In this document: positions 19,554-28,245 of the stretch, in pieces
How the letters are laid out: each line of letters opens with the position of its first letter
Position numbering within the stretch: position 1 is the stretch's first letter
From: Marivita sp030148515
Lineage (GTDB): Bacteria > Pseudomonadota > Alphaproteobacteria > Rhodobacterales > Rhodobacteraceae
Direction of reading: 5' to 3'
Length of the DNA stretch: 64,000 nt
NCBI RefSeq assembly: GCF_048006345.1
Contig: NZ_CP180351.1
Location: forward strand, 2,294,001-2,358,000
Made by a program: the position numbers and the translations under genes
The notes under the pieces: generated by a model
What the model was told of the DNA's origin: nothing
What the model saw: only the letters and a program-made list of their open reading frames with translations
Databases searched by the model: none

Positions 19554-21397
19554 CGCGCGATCTCTCCTCTTTGTTGCGTTTTCAGAACCGTTTCAGTGAA
19601 GCTGTTGATTGTCGAATATTTGCGGAAAAAACGTTCAAGAACCGCCCCCATCGTATAGATCGAACTGCCTTCGAAAAGGCTCTCGTCCAAGAGCATCGTG
19701 ATCTCGAGTCCCCGCACTGCCGTCGACAGGACACCGTCGTGAATGCGGCGCACGATCGGGCGCGTGGTGACAGAGATGATGCCTTCCAGCTGACGCTCCA
19801 TCGCGGCATCGCCAATGGGGGTATAAAGGCCCACAAGCTCGCGGAGGGCTGCAGCACCGCCACCAGGTGTGTTGGTTTCATCGGAAATGGAAAGATAGTT
19901 CAGGCTCAGATGGCTGACCGCCCGCCATGCGGCATCGCCCTGCGCGATGCAGGTGCGCGGCTTGGTCGGCCCGATCAGGGTTCGGGTCGTGGCCACCGGG
20001 CCGCCTTCGGGAAGGTGGAACACGTTGTCCACGCCCGTCGGCAACAGCATTGGCAGGTCCCGATTGGTCACCATCGCCTCGACCGCCAACTGTCCAAGGT
20101 CGCCGGGATAGGGCGCTTCATTCGCGTCGACGATTGACAGGTAGCTTTCCGACCCAAGGTAGTTGGTCCGGACACCGCGGAGTGTTTCGCTTTCGCTGCG
20201 CTGTCGCAGGTGTCGGGTGTGGGTGTAATAGGCCGATCCACCGCCGCCGGCGGCAGTGAATTCATCCGAGGAATAAAACGCCTTCAGAGGCAGGTCGTCC
20301 TTACCCTCTTTGCGGATGCCCGTAACCTTGGTGATTGCGAAGACCTCGAAATCCTTGGGCGCGGTGCGGTCGGGCACGACATGATGTTCCGTGACCCGGT
20401 GCGTGACGGGCACCCGGTCGCAGCGTTTGTGGAACAGGTTGATGGCGGACACGCAATGCAGCTTGAACGCTTCCGGAGTGACGTTAGGCGCGATCTCAGC
20501 CTTGTTGTCCCGCAGCAGCAGATAAATATCCATGCTGTCGCCCGTCGTGCGCTGCAACGGATCGGCCAGACCGGACACCTCGACAAAGAGGTTCCGCTCG
20601 GGCATCGCGAAATATTCCTGCAGCAGGCGATAGCCATCAAACGACGGGCGCGGCGTCGGTAGCAGGGCTTCGTCGGGATCAAGCCCACGCGGCATGACAG
20701 GTTTCTTCAGCGGGACAACCCAGTCGTCGCGTCGGTCGATGGACCGGGCTACGACCATGGCGGGCTTGGCGCACAGCATTTCGAACATGGTCCAGCTTGT
20801 GCTGACTTGCCCCCCAAGGAAGAAGGTCAGGTTATCCAGCGGCAGTTCCCTGATCGGCAGGCCGTTGTGGCGGGTCAACCGCAGCCGGACTGCCGCGCGT
20901 GCCTTGGGGTCTCTGGCCACACCTGCCGCAACCAACGCACCCCTGCCGTCGATATACTCGGCCTCACTCACCTGCAGCGGCCACAGGTCAAGTTCGTTGG
21001 CGGTCAGGAACTGGCAGGACTTTTGCGCGCCGGGCACCGGTTTCGACCTTAGAACCGAATGTCGCGGCAAGGTGTACCCAGCAGCCAGATCGGCGTTTTC
21101 CATGTCCGGCGTCAATTCGGCGATCATCATCGAGGGCGTCGGCGCAAGGAAATGCGGAAACACCACGTCCAGAAGGTGATTGGTGAAAGCCGGGTATTGC
21201 AGCTCCAACTCAAGCTGGACACGTGCCGTCAGGAACGCCGTTCCCTCAAGCAACCGCTCGACATAGGGATCAAGGATTTCCAGCCCGTCCATCCCGAGCC
21301 GCGATGCGATCTTGGGATAGCTCTTTGCAAACTCGGCACCCATCTCACGCAGGAACGCAAGCTCGGTTTCATAATGTCTGAGCAGCCGCGTATCCAC
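19517..21397 (-). CDS. tssF: TssF, T6SS baseplate protein
   Basis: The 626-residue product shows the canonical TssF N-terminus (LLRHYETELAFLREMGAEFA, then YPKIASRLG and PYVERLLEGTAFL). The family's C-terminal segment GVLERFFRKYSTINSFTET is also present. Start is a GTG at 21397, six bases after the tssE stop, preceded by a GGGGG run at suitable distance; no better ATG exists upstream. TssF is the main wedge subunit of the baseplate. Confidence 0.96.
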   Translation of the reverse strand: MDTRLLRHYETELAFLREMGAEFAKSYPKIASRLGMDGLEILDPYVERLLEGTAFLTARVQLELELQYPAFTNHLLDVVFPHFLAPTPSMMIAELTPDMENADLAAGYTLPRHSVLRSKPVPGAQKSCQFLTANELDLWPLQVSEAEYIDGRGALVAAGVARDPKARAAVRLRLTRHNGLPIRELPLDNLTFFLGGQVSTSWTMFEMLCAKPAMVVARSIDRRDDWVVPLKKPVMPRGLDPDEALLPTPRPSFDGYRLLQEYFAMPERNLFVEVSGLADPLQRTTGDSMDIYLLLRDNKAEIAPNVTPEAFKLHCVSAINLFHKRCDRVPVTHRVTEHHVVPDRTAPKDFEVFAITKVTGIRKEGKDDLPLKAFYSSDEFTAAGGGGSAYYTHTRHLRQRSESETLRGVRTNYLGSESYLSIVDANEAPYPGDLGQLAVEAMVTNRDLPMLLPTGVDNVFHLPEGGPVATTRTLIGPTKPRTCIAQGDAAWRAVSHLSLNYLSISDETNTPGGGAAALRELVGLYTPIGDAAMERQLEGIISVTTRPIVRRIHDGVLSTAVRGLEITMLLDESLFEGSSIYTMGAVLERFFRKYSTINSFTETVLKTQQRGEIARWSPKMGLNRVI

Positions 21398-21403
21398 AGT
21401 CGA

Positions 21404-21901
21404 TCAACCCCCGTGCTCGAGCGTGATATGCCCGGTTGTGGTGTCGAATTGACTGCGCAGATACAGCTCGGCGGGAACCGGCTCGGCCCACATATCGGCG
21501 ATGATGTCGAACACGATCACCGACTCGCGGTTGTCATCCTGCGCGCGGCTGACCACGCTCAGCGTGCCATCTATCAGACGCGGCTCGAACAATTCGACGG
21601 CCTTGCGGATCGAATCCCGCACCGCGACGGCGCGTTTCTTGTTGGCGAAATCCCCTGTGGAATCCGGCACGCCGTAATTGACCACGGAGCGCACGACATT
21701 CGGATAGCGCTCTGCGTCCAGCTCAGTATCCAAATTGCCGGTGTTCAGAAGCCAGGCAAGATCGCGTTGGATGATCTCGCGCAGTTTGCGAATGTCGATC
21801 ACACGATCAGCTGAGGTTTCCGATGTCTTTTCCGGGTTTTCATCGGTGAGGCGGTCAAGGATGGACGGCTGCAGCCGTTCTGTCAGTGTGCGGTCAGCCA
21901 T
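21404..21901 (-). CDS. tssE: TssE, gp25-like baseplate protein
   Basis: The start is taken at the ATG at 21901 (MADRTLTERLQPSILDRLTD), giving 165 residues; the reading frame is open further upstream but overlaps tagJ. The gp25-like domain includes the conserved region LREIIQRDLAWLLNT and the C-terminal ELYLRSQFDTTTG. TssE is the gp25 homologue that starts sheath polymerisation. The start overlaps the end of tagJ by eight bases. Confidence 0.93.
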   Translation of the reverse strand: MADRTLTERLQPSILDRLTDENPEKTSETSADRVIDIRKLREIIQRDLAWLLNTGNLDTELDAERYPNVVRSVVNYGVPDSTGDFANKKRAVAVRDSIRKAVELFEPRLIDGTLSVVSRAQDDNRESVIVFDIIADMWAEPVPAELYLRSQFDTTTGHITLEHGG

Positions 21902-22757
21902 CAACCCCGACCTCGCCTTCGGTATCGGCCGACACCGGGGCAAACTGGAAATTGCGCGTGTCCATCAAAGACACTTCGCTCGCATCCGTTGCCAGCAGAC
22001 GTTGCCCCAATCCGGCAAAGGTGTCGCTGCCAAGGTCTTCCCATTCGGTGACGCGTGACAGTTTCATGCTGTCATTGCCCCGTTCTGCGGTGCCCGCGTA
22101 GCGCGTCGGGATCAACCCGACGAGTTCGCCACCGTTCTTCAGTGTCAGGCTGGCGGCTGTCCAGACCGTGTCCCGCAAATCCTGCGGCGGGTCGATCCGG
22201 AGGCTCGACAACACGTTGAACGGCATCCAGAAATATTTGCCATTGATGATGATTTCGAGAACCGGACCAAGCCGCATATCGGCATCGGCGATCCATTCGA
22301 AATCCTGTTCGTCCAGACTGCCCGAAGTGGTTGGAGCCTTATCGAACGCCTGTTCACGCAAATCGGCTGCGCGCTCGGGCTTGCCTTGCGCCAGCGCCTT
22401 GAGCCCTTGCGCCAGAAGCGCGACCCAATCCTGAGGTTCGCCAAAGATCAACGGGTCCTTGGTCCCCGTAAAGACCTTTTCGCGGAACACTTCGCAGATG
22501 ATCGCTTCACGGTAGGTCTGCGCCATCGGCAAGGCCGATGCATCAAGCTGCGCCGACAGTTTCAGTTGCGCCACGGCGCGTTTCCAGTCGCCGATCACGC
22601 ATAGCAATTGAAACAGAAAAATCCTCAGTTTTGCATCGTCCGGTTTTGCCCGAACGGCATCTTGCAAGCTCGCCAGTGCACCGGACAGATCGCCGGCCTT
22701 CAAAAGTTCTGTAGCTGTGTTCTGCACCAGCGAGCCCCCAAGATTTAGACGCGACAT
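21894..22757 (-). CDS. tagJ: TagJ (ImpE), T6SS accessory protein
   Basis: The protein of 287 residues has an N-terminal TPR-like helical repeat region (TELLKAGDLSGALASLQDAV, then KPDDAKLRIFLFQLLCVIGD). The ImpE/SciE C-terminal domain follows, with GKYFWMPFNVLSSLRIDPPQ and LIPTRYAGT. TagJ is a non-essential partner of TssB and ClpV in the imp-type systems. ATG at 22757 is chosen over an in-frame GTG at 22766; neither has a good ribosome site. It lies 32 bp downstream of hcp. Confidence 0.9.
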   Translation of the reverse strand: MSRLNLGGSLVQNTATELLKAGDLSGALASLQDAVRAKPDDAKLRIFLFQLLCVIGDWKRAVAQLKLSAQLDASALPMAQTYREAIICEVFREKVFTGTKDPLIFGEPQDWVALLAQGLKALAQGKPERAADLREQAFDKAPTTSGSLDEQDFEWIADADMRLGPVLEIIINGKYFWMPFNVLSSLRIDPPQDLRDTVWTAASLTLKNGGELVGLIPTRYAGTAERGNDSMKLSRVTEWEDLGSDTFAGLGQRLLATDASEVSLMDTRNFQFAPVSADTEGEVGVDG

Positions 22758-22789
22758 CAGTGTCACGCGTCAAGCGTGACAGAATGAGA

Positions 22790-23287
22790 TCACCCCTGTT
22801 CGTTCTTGCCGATGTTCCACTTGAACTCTTTTGGAGTATCGCCGGAACCATCGTCTTTCTGCTTGGTGTAGGTCCACTTCACCTCTTCAAAGTTCAAAGA
22901 GATGTTCTCGGTCAGTCGGTCCTCGCCTCCAGACCCGCCGGTGCTTACAGATGTGACCAGCACCTTCTTCATGTCGAACTTGATGTATTCCAGAGGCTTC
23001 TTGCCCGCCTTGCGAACATAAAGGTGTGCGGAATCAAAGTGATCGCCATTCGCGCACATCAGCATCAGGGTTGGGGACGATTCATCCACCCATTTGGTGA
23101 TGCTCGCGTCCTGGAACGATGCCTTGCCAGAGCCACCACCGCCACCAACATGGAACGAGCCCGACTGGCTCATGCCCCACGACCAAGCCAGCACGTCGAT
23201 ACCGCCTTGCGAAGCATAAACGGCATCCTTTGTCTCACCCTTGGCGCCGCCACCGCCCTTGAGCAAGAGGAACATATCAACAGCCAT
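22790..23287 (-). CDS. hcp: Hcp (TssD), T6SS inner tube protein
   Basis: The 165-residue protein has the Hcp beta-barrel pattern, with the typical opening MAVDMFLLLKGGGGAKGET, WSWGMSQSGS and the ending SLNFEEVKWTYT. Two Gly-rich loops (GGGGAKG, VGGGGGSGKAS) are noticeable. Hcp hexamers stack into the expelled tube and are secreted in large amounts. Expression signals fit this: AAGAAAGGAG stands seven bases before the ATG, the strongest ribosome site in the operon, and a GC-rich hairpin separates the gene from tssC. Confidence 0.97.
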   Translation of the reverse strand: MAVDMFLLLKGGGGAKGETKDAVYASQGGIDVLAWSWGMSQSGSFHVGGGGGSGKASFQDASITKWVDESSPTLMLMCANGDHFDSAHLYVRKAGKKPLEYIKFDMKKVLVTSVSTGGSGGEDRLTENISLNFEEVKWTYTKQKDDGSGDTPKEFKWNIGKNEQG

Positions 23288-23304
23288 CGTATATCTCCTT
23301 TCTT
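23285..23304 (-). promoter_or_regulatory. Very strong ribosome-binding site of hcp
   Basis: On the minus strand the sequence AAGAAAGGAG (23304-23295) is followed by ATATACG and the ATG of hcp. The long match to the anti-Shine-Dalgarno sequence with ideal spacing is unlike the weaker sites of neighbouring T6SS genes, and fits a tube subunit needed in many copies. Confidence 0.7.
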
Positions 23305-23342
23305 AAGATATGCGGATCACCCGCGTTTTTACTAAGTTTGTG

Positions 23343-23364
23343 CCGCAGCGATCGCCCGCTGCGG
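23343..23364. other. GC-rich hairpin between tssC and hcp
   Basis: CCGCAGCG (23343-23350) pairs perfectly with CGCTGCGG (23357-23364) around a six-base loop. No T-run follows on the minus strand, so it is not a classical terminator. It is placed to protect the hcp message from 5' decay after processing or to reduce read-through. Confidence 0.5.
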
Positions 23365-23373
23365 CCAATGGAT

Positions 23374-24867
23374 TTATTGCTTTTCTGAAGGCAGTTTCGA
23401 AACAAGCCGCAGCGAAACAGACAGGCCTTCAAGCTGGTAATGCGGCCGCAGGAAAAATTGGGACTTGTAGTAGCCGGGGTTTTCCGGATCGGCCTGAACC
23501 TGAACCTCGGCCGCAGCCAGCGGCTTTTCCGCCTTGGTCCGTTCGCTGGACGTTTCTGGAGAGCCGTCGACGTATTGCTTGATCCAGTCGTTCAGCCAGC
23601 GCTCCATGTCGGACCGTTCCTTGAACGACCCGATCTTGTCCCGCACCATGCACTTGAGGTAGTGGGCAAACCGGCAGGTGGCGAACAGATATGGCAGACG
23701 CGCACCAAGATTGGCGTTGGCTGTCGCATCGGGGTCCTCGTACACCGCCGGTTTATGCAGCGATTGCGCACCGATGAACGACGCCTGATCGGTGTTCTTG
23801 CGATGCAAGAGAGGCATCAGTCCGGCCTTTGCCAGTTCCGCCTCGCGGCGATCGCCGATGGTCACTTCGGTGGGACACTTCATGTCAACGCCACCATCAT
23901 CGGTCGGGAAGGTGTGCGTCGGCAAACCCTCAATCGTGCCACCGGATTCAACGCCACGGATCCGGCTGCACCAACCGTATTCCTTGAACGAGCGGTTGAT
24001 GTTGAACGCCATCCCGTAGGCTGCGTTCACCCAGGCGAACTTGCTGGAGTCGCCGTCGCCGGTGTCTTCCTCAAAGGCGAATTCCTCGACCGGGTTTGAC
24101 TTTGCACCATAGGGCTGGCGCCCCAGGAATTTCGGCATGGCAAGGCCGATATACTTGCTGTCCTCGCTGTCCCGCAGGCTGCGCCATCCGGCATATTCCG
24201 GCGTCTGGAAGATCTTGGTCAGATCGCGCGGGTTTGCCAGTTCGCTCCAGCTTTCGAAGTTCATCAGCGAGGGAGCCGCCGCTGCAAGGAAAGGCGCGTG
24301 TGCGGCGGCACCGATCTTCGCCATTTCACCCAGCAGTTCGACATCTGGCGGGGTGTGGTCGAAGTAGTAGTCGCCGACGAGGCAGCCATAAGGTTCGCCA
24401 CCGATCTGGTCGTATTCTTCGCCGTAGAGCTTCTTGAAGATCGGCGACTGGTCCCAGGCGGTGCCTTTGAACTTGCGCACCGTCTTGTGCAGGTCCTTCT
24501 TGGAGATGTTCAGAACGCGGATCTTGAGCATCTCGTCGGTTTCGGTGTTGTTCACCAGGAAATGCAGACCACGCCACGCGCTTTCGAGTTGCTGATATTC
24601 CTCGTGGTGGATGATCTGGTTGATCTGCTCACTCAGCTTGCGGTCGATTTCAGCGACCATTGCTTCCAGAGACAGCAGAACGTCTTCGGAAATCAGGTTC
24701 GAATTCGCCAGCGCCTGTTGCGCCAGTGTCTGTACCGCTGTTTCGACTGCGGTCTTGGCCGAGTCGGTGCGCGGTTTGAATTCCTTTTGCAGAAGACTTG
24801 CAAAGTCGGATTCAGCGGTCTCGGTTGCGCCGCCGCTGACCTGTGCTTCGGTTGCTTGTTCAGCCAT
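23374..24867 (-). CDS. tssC: TssC (VipB), contractile sheath large subunit
   Basis: This 497-residue protein carries the TssC landmarks ESAWRGLHFLVNNTETDEML, LYGEEYDQIGGEPYGCLVGD and FSWVN-like (actual FAWVNAAYGMAFNINRSFKE), plus the C-terminal GYYKSQFFLRPHYQLEGL. TssB and TssC form the cytoplasmic sheath around the Hcp tube. The start lies three bases after the tssB stop, so the two sheath subunits are coupled. Confidence 0.97.
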   Translation of the reverse strand: MAEQATEAQVSGGATETAESDFASLLQKEFKPRTDSAKTAVETAVQTLAQQALANSNLISEDVLLSLEAMVAEIDRKLSEQINQIIHHEEYQQLESAWRGLHFLVNNTETDEMLKIRVLNISKKDLHKTVRKFKGTAWDQSPIFKKLYGEEYDQIGGEPYGCLVGDYYFDHTPPDVELLGEMAKIGAAAHAPFLAAAAPSLMNFESWSELANPRDLTKIFQTPEYAGWRSLRDSEDSKYIGLAMPKFLGRQPYGAKSNPVEEFAFEEDTGDGDSSKFAWVNAAYGMAFNINRSFKEYGWCSRIRGVESGGTIEGLPTHTFPTDDGGVDMKCPTEVTIGDRREAELAKAGLMPLLHRKNTDQASFIGAQSLHKPAVYEDPDATANANLGARLPYLFATCRFAHYLKCMVRDKIGSFKERSDMERWLNDWIKQYVDGSPETSSERTKAEKPLAAAEVQVQADPENPGYYKSQFFLRPHYQLEGLSVSLRLVSKLPSEKQ

Positions 24868-24870
24868 CTT

Positions 24871-25392
24871 TTATCCCTCGTCCTTGGCAGCATCGTCCCC
24901 GTCACTGGGTGCGGCCTGCGCCGCAAGCGACTTGAGAAGTGCCGGATCATTCATTGTCTTGGCGATCAGTTCTTCAGCGCCAGGCTTGCCATCCATGTAG
25001 GTCATCAGGTTGGAGAGCTCGTTGCGCGCCTCCATCAGCTTGCGCAGCGGTTCGACCTGCTTGGCAATCGCGCCCGGAGAAAAATCGTCCATGCTTTCGA
25101 AGGTCACATCCACGGAAAGATTGCCCTCACCGGTCAGAGTGTTCGGCACCGAGAACGCGACGCGGGGTTTCATCGCCTTCATGCGGTCGTCGAAATTGTC
25201 GACGTCGATTTCAAGGAACTTGCGATCGGCAATATTGGGCTGTTCAACCTCGGACTTGCCCGCAAGATCAGACATGACCCCCATGACAAACGGCAACTGC
25301 ACTTTTTTCTGCGAGCCGTAGAGTTCGACATCGTATTCGATCTGAACCCTCGGCGCGCGATTACGCGCAATGAACTTCTGTGAACTGGACAT
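24871..25392 (-). CDS. tssB: TssB (VipA), contractile sheath small subunit
   Basis: The start at ATG 25392 (MSSSQKFIARNRAPRVQIEY) gives 173 residues. It is preceded by GGGGA at about six bases, which itself contains an in-frame ATG at 25404. Family landmarks are NRAPRVQIEYDVE, KVQLPFVMGVMSDLAG and FLEIDVDNFDDRM. TssB pairs with TssC to build the sheath, and its N-terminal helix is normally the ClpV recognition site. A 75-bp gap separates it from tssA. Confidence 0.95.
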   Translation of the reverse strand: MSSSQKFIARNRAPRVQIEYDVELYGSQKKVQLPFVMGVMSDLAGKSEVEQPNIADRKFLEIDVDNFDDRMKAMKPRVAFSVPNTLTGEGNLSVDVTFESMDDFSPGAIAKQVEPLRKLMEARNELSNLMTYMDGKPGAEELIAKTMNDPALLKSLAAQAAPSDGDDAAKDEG

Positions 25393-25467
25393 AATTTTCC
25401 CCATCTGTTGTTTGCGTTTTTTGATCTTCAGGCCACAAATGCGCCCGGTCCGTTCCACGCAGCGATT

Positions 25468-26544
25468 TTACCAGGCGCTGGAACCGCTTTCCGCCGCTTC
25501 CGTGACAGTGTTTTCTGAGTCGGCAACTCCTCCAATAAGCCGAACATTTGCAGCACCTTCCGGCGCCAAATCGTTAATGATTTCCATGAATTCCGCGCCA
25601 ACCAATCGTTTTGCGCGCTTCAAAAGAATGGGCAACGGGCTCGAAGGCTCGTGCCGGGAATAATAATCCATAATCCGATCAAGGGCGGCCGTGACATCCG
25701 AGCGCGACTCGATCGACCCGGGCACCCCGCCACCACGGGCCACCGGACGCGCCGCGCCACCGGTATCCGCAGGTTCATCAACCGCATCCGGGATGGGTTC
25801 GGCGGATTTCACATATTTCGACAACAGCTTGATAATCTTGTTCAGCAGCTTCTGGAGCTCTTCCAGCGACGGGCCATAGCCGGGCGTTTTCGCCAAGAAC
25901 ACCGCGTCAATGGCGTTCACGTCATCCAACGCCGTTTTGGCCGCGTTGTAAAAAGCCTCGATCTCTTCATCAGCGGTGTCCGTAAAGGCGGCTTCGATCT
26001 CGCTGGACGATTTCGGAGTTTCGTCATCCGAAGGCGTGACATCGCCATTCAGAATTTCGAAATCCCGCAGCGTGACGCGGCCCATCACACGGCTGTTGGT
26101 CATATACGCTGCCGTCCGCAGCCCCCGAAGGACTGTTGTCCGCCCGGCAAGCCCTGTGACCGCGTTGATCCGCATCATCGGATCGTTGTCGTCTTCTTCG
26201 TCAAGCTGCGGATGACAGGTGTCCCAATATTCTTCGAGACATCCACGGATATACGTTGTGATCTCGGCAAATCCGGTCAGACCTTTGAGCCTTAGCTCGC
26301 TGTCCGCAAGGTAGACGGCGGCGCGGATATCGTGGCTCCGCTCAAGGATCACGCGCGCCTTGCTTGCGAGGTCTTTGTAGTCGGGGTCGCTACCCTCTAC
26401 GATCTCGGAACCGGCCTGCCTTTCTTCTTCTGGCTGGGCCGCAAGTTCCATTGCGATGAAATCCGGATCGTACTCCAAATTCTCGCCACTGGGCGCATCT
26501 TCACCATGTGATTTGAGCATATCGGACAACTGAGCAGCCTTCAC
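25468..26544 (-). CDS. tssA: TssA (ImpA N-terminal family), T6SS cap/baseplate protein
   Basis: The N-terminal ImpA_N domain is clear (EDAPSGENLEYDPDFIAMEL, then LKGLTGFAEITTYIRGCLEE). The C-terminal part ends with SRSDVTAALDRIMDYYSRHE and PILLKRAKRLVG, the form seen in short TssA proteins. The start is uncertain: GTG 26544, TTG 26547, TTG 26553 or ATG 26520 are all in frame, and none has a good ribosome site. GTG 26544 fits the usual distance to the SGENLEYDP motif. It is the promoter-proximal gene of the T6SS operon, after a 206-bp gap. Confidence 0.88.
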   Translation of the reverse strand: MKAAQLSDMLKSHGEDAPSGENLEYDPDFIAMELAAQPEEERQAGSEIVEGSDPDYKDLASKARVILERSHDIRAAVYLADSELRLKGLTGFAEITTYIRGCLEEYWDTCHPQLDEEDDNDPMMRINAVTGLAGRTTVLRGLRTAAYMTNSRVMGRVTLRDFEILNGDVTPSDDETPKSSSEIEAAFTDTADEEIEAFYNAAKTALDDVNAIDAVFLAKTPGYGPSLEELQKLLNKIIKLLSKYVKSAEPIPDAVDEPADTGGAARPVARGGGVPGSIESRSDVTAALDRIMDYYSRHEPSSPLPILLKRAKRLVGAEFMEIINDLAPEGAANVRLIGGVADSENTVTEAAESGSSAW

Positions 26545-26655
26545 CAAGTGCAATTAAAAAAACAATAAAAAGACGTTACGTGCATCTAAACTGACTAAAG
26601 GTTATCAAGTCTCTGTGAAAAATCCAGCATAAGTAGTGACCCAAGGTAAATTTCT

Positions 26656-26668
26656 TTGTCATCGACAA
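26656..26668. promoter_or_regulatory. Possible operator upstream of tssA
   Basis: TTGTC-atc-GACAA is a perfect five-base inverted repeat about 110 bp upstream of the first T6SS gene, in the 206-bp AT-richer gap before tssA. No convincing sigma-70 promoter could be fixed here. It could be a regulator site, or chance. Confidence 0.25.
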
Positions 26669-26750
26669 GATCGGCTCTATGTCCGTGGGGTCGGTTGAAC
26701 GGCGCGCCACAAACCGCAGCACAAGACACCCGCGGCAAGCCCTGATTGTG

Positions 26751-27875
26751 TCAGACAGGCTGAACATACCTTTTCACGTCATATCCTGATTGGCGCGATG
26801 CCTCGAGCAAGGGTGTCCAGATCGTCGGCACGCGCTCTTCCTCAGAATGAACCACGGCAACGCCCGTCTGTTCAGCCATGCGCCGCCACCGGTCCGCCTC
26901 TTTCTGGGGGGTCTTGGCCATGTACACGTGTCCTGCAACCCGCCCACAGCCTAAATCCGCGTGGCGCGCCCCGAACCCGACATATGGCGCGACCAGGATC
27001 GTCCCCTCAGACACCTGATCCACGATCTGCCGCTCCATTTCGATGATTTTCTCCTGATCGCGGATCGGTCTGTAGAAATAGATGACGTCATAGTCGCCGT
27101 AGCCATCAAAGGTCAGGGCATCTGCGTGAAACGCGTTGGACGCCGATGCGCCCGCGCTTTCGAGAAGCGCCTGCGCGATATCGACATAGGACTGCTGAAA
27201 ATCCAGCCCGTCCGCTTCTTTGAAATAGCGGAGCGCCGACAGCACCTTCAGCCCGCCACCGCAGCCAACGTCGAGAAATCGCATACTCGCGGTCTGCCCT
27301 TTCGCCAACAACAGGCGATACGCCGCGTGAAGATGCCGATGGAACTCGCTGTTGGGCAGGGCAATATCCGGGAACCCCCCCTGCTCGCGGGCTTCCTCTG
27401 TCTGTTTGACGGTATTGAGAATGGCGTGGACCCAATCGAAGACATCATCGCTTGCCGAAATCTGCGACCGGGTGGTCTCGGACTGACGGTTATCATAAAG
27501 CGGAACCCGTTTCCGGCTTTGCGTGACCTGGGTGCGAACGAGGTCTCGCATCATGTTCCATTGATTCAATTCCACCCGGAACAGGTTGGTCCTTGCGCTG
27601 ACCACACCCCAAGCGCGCCGAATATCAAGCACGTCCGACTGAGTCGCAGCGGCAGCTTCTTCGGCAACCCGTGCGGTGTTGTTTCGCAACAGGATGGTTG
27701 AATACTCCCTGACGGACATGTCGATCTGGGCGCAAAGCGCCTCGACCTTTCTGGCATTCATCTTGTTGCGAAGGGTCATTTCAGCAGCCAGTGCCACAAC
27801 GTTCTGTCGTAAGGATTCACGGAATCTCTGCAGTTCCGCATTCACGTCCTGAGGGTTCTTGACTGTGTCGAGCAT
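26751..27875 (-). CDS. Class I SAM-dependent methyltransferase with helical N-terminal domain
   Basis: The start is taken at ATG 27875, with GGGGAA a few bases before it; an ATG at 27887 is also in frame. The protein of 374 residues has a mostly helical N-terminal half (1-190), then a Rossmann methyltransferase fold. Motif I is FLDVGCGGG at 200-208, an acidic residue follows strand 2 (ADGLDFQQSYVDIA), and the motif IV-like segment is YDVIYFYRP. The substrate is unknown. It lies directly upstream of tssA on the same strand and divergent from the Exb operon, so it may modify a T6SS or envelope component. That link is positional only. Confidence 0.8.
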   Translation of the reverse strand: MLDTVKNPQDVNAELQRFRESLRQNVVALAAEMTLRNKMNARKVEALCAQIDMSVREYSTILLRNNTARVAEEAAAATQSDVLDIRRAWGVVSARTNLFRVELNQWNMMRDLVRTQVTQSRKRVPLYDNRQSETTRSQISASDDVFDWVHAILNTVKQTEEAREQGGFPDIALPNSEFHRHLHAAYRLLLAKGQTASMRFLDVGCGGGLKVLSALRYFKEADGLDFQQSYVDIAQALLESAGASASNAFHADALTFDGYGDYDVIYFYRPIRDQEKIIEMERQIVDQVSEGTILVAPYVGFGARHADLGCGRVAGHVYMAKTPQKEADRWRRMAEQTGVAVVHSEEERVPTIWTPLLEASRQSGYDVKRYVQPV

Positions 27876-28245
27876 TCTGTTCCCCATAAAATGTATTCGT
27901 CTAAAAAAATTGGACTTTGCAAAAAGACCGGCTGAGGGCCGACCCCGACGTGTCACGGATCCATCATCCTTGCTCAAAGCGAGTCTGACAAATGTTTTTC
28001 CGACTGTCCCTTCGCAGAAGCGGTCGAGACATGTTCCAAAGACGGTGACACCCCCAAAGCGCAGGCTTGACCGAAACACCGACTTGGCGTTTGCTTGCGA
28101 TTACAGAACCAAGACGTCGGGCAGGTGACACGCGCACCAAACGACGAAAAACAAATTTTAAATCAATGTTTTAAGTCAGATCACTGACAAAAAACAAACA
28201 GCAAGAGACACCTGGAATGAACAGGTCACATCTCGGGAGGTCACT
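27876..28245. other. Divergent intergenic region (370 bp)
   Basis: This separates the methyltransferase from the Exb-type operon and must hold both promoters. An AT-rich patch at about 28145-28200 is the likeliest promoter zone for the plus-strand operon, and CGGGAGG at 28234-28240 is its ribosome site. No specific -35/-10 pair or operator could be assigned. Confidence 0.4.
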
